Shown here piece by piece: positions 58,128 through 64,000 of a stretch of 64,000 nucleotides of DNA. The stretch covers positions 272,575,614 to 272,639,613 of the forward strand of contig CP136064.1 of assembly GCA_032622095.1 (NCBI GenBank), in the 5' to 3' direction. Below the pieces are notes generated by a model that saw nothing but the letters and a program-made list of their open reading frames with translations, was not told where the DNA came from and searched no databases. Origin of the DNA: Siphonodentalium dalli. Its lineage: Eukaryota > Mollusca > Scaphopoda > Gadilida > Siphonodentaliidae. The stretch's first letter is position 1. Every line of letters starts with the position of its first letter. Made by a program: the position numbers and the translations under genes.

Positions 58128-59561
58128 ATTATACTTCCATGGTGTAACCAAGGAAGTATATTGTTTTTCTACTGCGGCCGTTTTCTGTTTAATTGGAAAT
58201 ACTCAGAAACTAATGGGAGGAGGACCGCGAAATCTCTAGCGAATGAAGGCATCTAAGGTCTACTAAAAATAATGGTATCCGGATGTTGGTCCAATATCTT
58301 TTAACAGAGTTATGGCCCTTTTTCGATTATTTTTCATTATTATTATTATTATACTACAGTATTTTTCAACGCCCAAACCTCGGAATGTATTAGTACTAGA
58401 AAACTCAAGTTTGGTAAGTATGTTGGGGTAAATGAGTTCTATGCCTTTGGCTCATAACGGATATTGTCCGCATTTACCCCGTGGAGTTATCTCCCTTTAT
58501 ATGAAAAAATGTCATTTTATTATCTCGGAAATTATAAGGAGCAGAGCATCGAAAATTGGACTGTATACACATCTCGATATGCCCTACTGCCCACGGGCAT
58601 CAGAACTTGTGTCCGCGCTTTCCCTGAGGAGTTACCGCCCATAGTTGGCAAACCTCTATTTGATTGTACTCTGTTGTCCTCTTGTATCATTCCAGATAAC
58701 TGCATGTGGTTTTCATAGTCGTGTTGACCGTTGTCAGTTTAGTCAGAGAAGGAAATTTTGACAGGGTCGGACATATATTTTGACACTGGGGTGGGGGCAA
58801 ATTGTTTGCAAAATAAAATTTTGATTGACATTCATATATTTAAGTTTATGTATTTCCCGAACGAAAACAAACTCATACCGGAAAGGATTTTTGAAATCCG
58901 AGAAGAAATGCAAGAGTTACGGGCCCTCAAAGTTTGCAATTTGGGCCCATGTGCTTGTGAACATATCTCCTCCGAAGATGTCGAACTTAGGATGTCATTT
59001 GATATCCCAGTGCGTGCGGTCTGAAGAGAGCACGTGGTGTGCCAAATTTTGCCAGTGTCGGTTCAGTGTTGTGGGTCAGGGGAAGGTCGGTCCGGGGTAC
59101 CATTTTTTTTATTCTTTTCCGAATCAGATGAAACTTGGAATATAACATCTACCATATACGATGATCACAAAACTGAAAACAGATTGTAAATCCGTTAAAA
59201 AATGGCCGAGATTTGGGGCCTCAAAATTTGAATCTGGACCCATATTCTTTCCAATAACCAAAATGTTATCCGTCTCCGAATCAGACAAAATGTATAACAA
59301 ACAATCTATGTGAGGAGCTGATCACATTACTGAAAACAATTTTTAAATCCATTGAAAAATAACTGAGTTACGGGCCCTCAAACTTCGCATTTTGGGCCGG
59401 GTTTGATAATTTCCCAATCCCATTACCCAATTTCGAGGTAGGGGTGGGGTCACTTACAAACACATAAGATAAACACTCACACGATAAGAACAACATATAA
59501 TCAACATACTTCGTATTTCCGTCCCAAAAATGCGATTCTTTCAGATCATGATTTTCCCTAT
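58128..59561 (+). repeat. Long tandem unit 2 (1434 bp)
   Basis: Same start and end blocks as unit 1. Appears identical to 56103-56934 over its first part, then clearly diverged from 58960 onwards. Confidence 0.85.
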
Positions 59562-60090
59562 TATTATACTTCCATGGTGTAACCAAGGAAGTATATTGTT
59601 TTTCTACTGGGGTCGTTTTCCGTTTATTTGGAAATACTCAGAAACTAATTGCAGTAGGAACGCGAAATCTCTAGCGAATGTAGGCATCGGAGGTCTACTA
59701 AATATAATGGTATCCGGAATTCGGCGCAATGTTTTTTGACGTAGTTATGGCCCTTTTACGATTATTTTTCATTATTATTTGTTATTATACTCGACACTTT
59801 TGCAACGCCCTAATATCTGAAAGTATGGGGATTATCGAACTGAAAGTTTGTACATATGTTGGGGTCAATGAGTTCTAACCTATCGGCATACAACGAATAT
59901 TGTCCACGTTTACCCAGCTGAGTTATCTCCCTTTATATGAAAAAATGTCACTTTACTATTTCGGAAATTATAAGGAGCAGAGCATCGAAAATTGGACCGT
60001 ATGCACACCTCGATATGCCCTTACTGCCCACGGGCATCAAAACTTGTGTCCGCGCTTTCCCTGCGGAGTTACCGCCCATAAATAGGCACA
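59562..60090 (+). repeat. Long tandem unit 3, truncated and diverged
   Basis: Begins TTATTATACTTCCATGG and follows units 1 and 2 with scattered differences as far as GGAGTTACCGCCCATA. It then ends in a (T)n run near 60120. Confidence 0.8.
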
Positions 60091-60282
60091 CACTATACAC
60101 CAGTATGAATAAACTGAATTTTTTTATTTTTTTTTTTTTATAAGTGCAGAGCTCTCAATTTTTTATTGCATATTCCGAATCGGACGAGTAATCCTGAGTC
60201 GAATTTACCGCCTAAACATGTTTTTACCCAGGACTTTCCGCGTTACGGGATACGGAAATATTGCAACTATTTTTCCCGCCAA

Positions 60283-61080
60283 ATCCAAACCGGCTGATTA
60301 AAGAGCAAGATAATGTCGTAGCAGGTACGTTAACATACTTTATGTACGTCCTAGTAGTTTGACGGCTATACTATAAATGTAACATGCCCAACGGAGAATG
60401 CGTGTCAGTGTGGGTTGAGACTTTAGGAAAATTCCACGAAAATTGCAAAGGGGGGAAATTCAAACATCGAGATAATTTTTTTTGACGAGTACATCTGATA
60501 GCTAGTGTTCACGCGCATCCAGAGGGCGATTTTCTAATTTTCAGATGGAACGGTTTACTCGTGACAACGCTATATATCATAAATATGTATACTTGTGTAG
60601 TCTATCACTAGCCGATTTTTAGCCCCAAATCCAAACGGGCTAATGTAGCAGCGAGTTTAATGCGGTGGTACGTAAGTCGGTATACTGTAGGTATGCCTCC
60701 AAAATTTGACCTCTCTAATATAAACGCAAATCTGCTCAAGGGAGTGTTTGTGTCGGGTGGGTTCAGATTTGGAAAATTCCACCGAAGATCAAATGGGGAA
60801 AATTACTCCGAAAATCATATATTGAGATAAAAACTTTTCGATGAGTGGATGTGATAAGTAGTATCTAAACGCAAGATTAGTACACTTTTTAATGATTTAT
60901 ATTGAACGGTTTAACCCTGGTAGCGTATTACGTTGTAACGGGTGATATATATTACTCAAATTCAAACCCTCTATTCATGACGCAAATTCAAACGGACTTA
61001 TCAAGAAGCAAGGCAAATGCATGAATATTCTCACCGATATACTATATAGGTATGTCCGCTCTACTGTAAAATTATCCTAT
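60283..61080 (+). repeat. Diverged tandem repeat, about 350-bp unit
   Basis: AAATCCAAACCGGCT (60283), AAATCCAAACGGGCT (60629) and AAATTCAAACGGACT (60984) start successive units, each followed by AGCAAG/AGCGAG and later GGAAAATTCCACCGAA-type blocks. The third unit is partial. Confidence 0.7.
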
Positions 61081-61084
61081 TGTC

Positions 61085-61470
61085 ACGATTTGACATGTCC
61101 AAAACTCCCCGGAAAAAAGTTTTCCTAGGTATCAAATTTCGTCGAAATCCGTTCGTTTTACCCGATTTGACCATGAACTGATCATTTCGAAGGTCAATGT
61201 CAGGTCGGGGTCACGACTTGACCCGCCCAAAAGACTCCCCGGACAAAAGTACCCCTAGGTATCGAATTTCGTGGAAATCCGTCGGTTTTACCCGATTTGA
61301 CCTTCGAATGCCTTTTTGAAGACCAATGTCAGGTCGGGGTCACGATTCGACCCGTCCAAAACACTCCCTGGGCAAAATTACCCACATTTATCAGATTTCG
61401 TCAAAATCCGTCCAGCAGTTTTCCCTGCCATAGCTGACAGACAAACAAACAGACAGACAGAAGTACCAAA
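61085..61470 (+). repeat. Three tandem units of about 125-130 bp ending in ACAG repeats
   Basis: Each unit has CACGA(T/C)T(T/C)GAC, CTCC(C/A), AATTTCGT(C/G)(G/A)AAATCCGT and TTTACCCGATTTGACC. The last ends in a (ACAG/ACAA)n run at about 61435-61460, like the ends of other dispersed elements here (20485). Confidence 0.8.
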
Positions 61471-62154
61471 ATATATATTAAATTTAGAAATGTCAATGCA
61501 AGTCCACCATCGGATCGTAAGGCACCAATATGCATTCGCACGAAGGGGAACACACATATACGCATAACACTCACATGGGATGGGATGGAATACCATGGAA
61601 GTATATCTGATTCCATGGAATCTGACCTCTAGTTCATAATGGAATTATATTTCTAATTATCCCAGCAAATGTTGCATTTGTGGGGTAGACTTGTTCCCAA
61701 AATTTAGAAAGTAATTGATATTATGGGGCATGCATATCTTTGCCTATATGTTAAGTTCTTCGTCGAGTTTAAGGCGTTACCGTATATATGTATGCATGCA
61801 TGGATCTTTGTGTGTCATTATTTGATGTATTGGATGTCTTAACTAAAGATGAAATATATATATCGATGGATGGACTGGTGTCAAATATATTAATTGTTGA
61901 ATGCATGGATATGATGTTTCTGAGCTGGAGTGATGGGAGAATGAGTTGGATGGCTGTGCTGATGAATCAGTGAGTGATTGGCAAGTCGATGGTTGGCTGG
62001 ATTATGTTTGGTTGATCGATGCGTGGTGATTTGACGTATGTTGTGGATACGTGTACAAATAGATTGATATATTTTATGACTGAGTGTGCATATGGATAAA
62101 TCTAGGGGTTTATTTTATGCATATCTAATTTTCTCTTTATTTTTCTCTTTTCAG
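61471..62154. other. Probable intron or intergenic DNA left of the exon
   Basis: 61780-62050 is rich in ATGGAT/TGGATG and GATTGG-type words, a degenerate simple repeat. No exon recognised. Confidence 0.4.
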
Positions 62155-62665
62155 AAAAGGAAAGCGTGGCAATCAATGGGACAAGAGGAAGAGAATAGAA
62201 TTTGAAGAAAAAAAACGTGACAGCGGAAACGGACACGATAGTGAAAATGCGGAGCCAGATGTGGCTGGGCCAGTAACACCGGGTTCACAATCAGGTGTGC
62301 TCAGCAAGCAACTTTCATGGGCGCCCTTTAAGAGAGCGATCTATAACCGCGGGATCATCCCAGCAAGGAGAGTGCTTTTTCAACAAGGAAGGCACGATGG
62401 ATATTCAATACCAGCTAAAGCAACAACCGCCTTAAAGGGAATTGGATACTTGAAAGACATAAAAACTTTTTTCGATCTGATTGCTAAAGGAAAATTCCCG
62501 ATGGAGAACATTTCATTCCGTGTATTTATCGAGACAGTTCGGTGGTTTTCCCTAAATTCAACCACGCAAATGAGATACTCCGCGGAGACAACGGCATTCT
62601 GGAAAACAGGATACAGGCTTTTTGGAGAAAAAATCAACTTGCTTATAAACAATATAAACATATAA
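62155..62665 (+). CDS. Candidate terminal exon of a host gene, unknown function
   Basis: A pyrimidine-rich tract (CTCTTTATTTTTCTCTTTTCAG) ends at 62154 and is followed by a frame open for 169 codons to TAA at 62663-62665, with one leftover base at the exon start (phase 1). The first 25 residues are strongly basic (KGKRG, KRKR, EEKKRD) and could be a nuclear-localisation signal. A Gly/Ser/Pro linker follows, then a region with AIYNRGIIPARRVLF and a conserved-looking end rich in Trp, Phe and Tyr (TVRWFSL, FWKTGYRLFGEK). No transmembrane segment. Codon use and composition differ from the AT-rich surroundings. I do not recognise the family. Upstream exons are not visible; a transposon ORF is the main alternative. 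Confidence 0.55.
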
Positions 62666-63366
62666 GCAAGGCAACATAACTGATAGATGTCGCAACCAAT
62701 CACCCGGATTATATTTAAAGCAATTGATTTATTCGCCACTCACCATTCGGAAAATTGCATTTAAAGTGATATGAAACACTCCGGTAGGGTGATAAAATAG
62801 AAATGGAGAACAATCTTATTCAAAGTAGTTATGTTTACAAATATTATATGTATATTGACAACACATATCGTCATTCTTATATATTAATTACATGCAGTGA
62901 CCGTCGACGACGAAATAATTTTCGTTAGTTTATCGCCGATAGATGCGTCCCGAATCGAGTAGTAAATGTTTACAATTTAGCGTAGTTCTGACAATGTTTT
63001 CTATGGAGCGGTACGGTTGATTTGCTTGAAGTTTCGGTTATGTTAGTAGAATGCTACATCCCTCCAGTTGGCATAGCACATTAATGCTAACTTATCAGTT
63101 TCACGCACCCGAATAAGTACACAATATGTCTTTAAACTGACGTATCCCAATATTTTTAAGAACAATTCTACAAAAACGCCATATTCTGACCTGGACATCA
63201 TGAAATTTGTTCTATATTTTACACTAACTTTGAGTATCGACGTATAATAGTTGAAGTTTCGTACTTTCCTATTATAGATCCACATATTTACCCTTCTAGA
63301 TCAACTTTGTCGTTATTTTGGGAATGGTGAGGCATTTCGGGTGCCCGGTGCTCTGTATGAAGCGTT
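62666..63366. other. Downstream of the exon, nothing recognised
   Basis: AT-rich; no AATAAA was noticed close behind the stop. The minus-strand ORFs here are shadows or short. Confidence 0.4.
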
Positions 63367-63914
63367 TATCGACATATACCCGATATAACTTACCATATAA
63401 AGAAAATTTGGCACTGGTAGCCCTCGTTGGCATGCACTGGTAGTTCGTCGTGCCATTTTCTGTGATCACCGTCCCTCGTTTCGATTTATTTTCGTGTATT
63501 TCCAACTAATACACGCCAGTGATTTCGATGTGCACGTTTTTCCAATAGATTCCGCTGTCGGAATTTTATAAAAAATTCCGCAAGTTATGCTCAGGAATTA
63601 AACAAAACGCACTAGAATACCGATTAGGGCAAAATTTGACCTCCATCCTACGAGTTTGTAGACCCTATTGTTCTGCTTTAAACAAAGGCCAGATCGCCAA
63701 GAGTCGAACTGAACATCACCATGTGACCTCTCCACTGGGTAAATGTAAAATGGATCGCTTATACCTTTCCATTGTCTTTTGTCATGTTATTTAGCCGTCC
63801 AGTTATAATTATGGTACCATCATATCGCTTAAAAACACTGGTATTCTCCTGTACAAGACTGGTATTCCGACGTTCACACTGGTATTCCGCGAGCCGATTG
63901 GACAGTGTGGGGAT
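63367..63914 (-). repeat. Repeat R8, minus copy
   Basis: Inverted partner of 55263-55803, with the same TACCAGTG motifs, the same TAG before the last segment and the same open segment. Similarity ends at CCGATTGGACAGTGTG near 63914. Confidence 0.65.
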
Positions 63915-64000
63915 GAATACATCACAGAAATGGAGGCTGTCGAATATACAAATTTCATTATTATATGATGATTCATGTAAATCGATGTATACCAATATTA

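Overview
This looks like intergenic DNA from a repeat-rich, AT-rich animal nuclear genome. Evidence for an animal: decayed non-LTR retrotransposons (LINEs), a decayed Ty3/gypsy-type element, many short inverted-repeat elements, microsatellites, and one probable host exon preceded by a strong polypyrimidine-AG acceptor. No bacterial-style operons, CRISPR arrays, tRNA or rRNA genes were found. A lophotrochozoan such as a mollusc is my guess from the style of the repeats; it is not proven.

Layout. 1-7.1 kb: a TTAA-flanked MITE, then a large imperfect palindrome (here called FB-42) whose interior is a 42-bp minisatellite running outwards on both sides of a 3.1-kb centre, then two smaller inverted-repeat elements. 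7-14.5 kb: foldback elements (one with a TTAA-MITE nested in its loop), two 16-bp minisatellite arrays in opposite orientation, and old dispersed repeats. 14.5-24.6 kb: one nested block. A GGTTTAAACC-rich terminal-inverted-repeat element (copy A) was split by a 6.1-kb element with 48-bp inverted ends and by a 5'-truncated LINE. 25-33 kb: another LINE 3' end, small palindromes and a second GGTTTAAACC element (copy C, reversed). 33.9-37.6 kb: a second FB-42 with only one minisatellite arm. 37.5-40.3 kb: two decayed or unassigned coding relics on the minus strand. 41.5-43.9 kb: two more LINE relics on the minus strand. 43.87-44.05 kb: a perfect 91-bp inverted repeat with a 6-nt loop. 44.8-52.3 kb: a gypsy-type gag-pol relic, split in pol by an intact 1.8-kb GGTTTAAACC element (copy B), plus a repetitive third ORF. 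54-61.5 kb: MITEs and long tandem duplications, including an 830-bp stretch that looks identical between two units. 62.2-62.7 kb: the best candidate host gene piece, a terminal exon of about 169 codons.

Nothing here forms a working pathway. The theme is layered transposition. GGTTTAAACC elements landed in older elements (copy B in gypsy pol) and were later hit themselves (copy A). Empty-site paralogues inside the same window let several insertions be read to near base precision. The unusual signal is the number of long self-complementary structures at every scale, from 15-bp hairpins to a 4.4-kb palindrome; transcripts through them would be double-stranded. All boundaries were read by eye without alignment tools, so those not anchored by a terminal repeat may be off by tens of bases.
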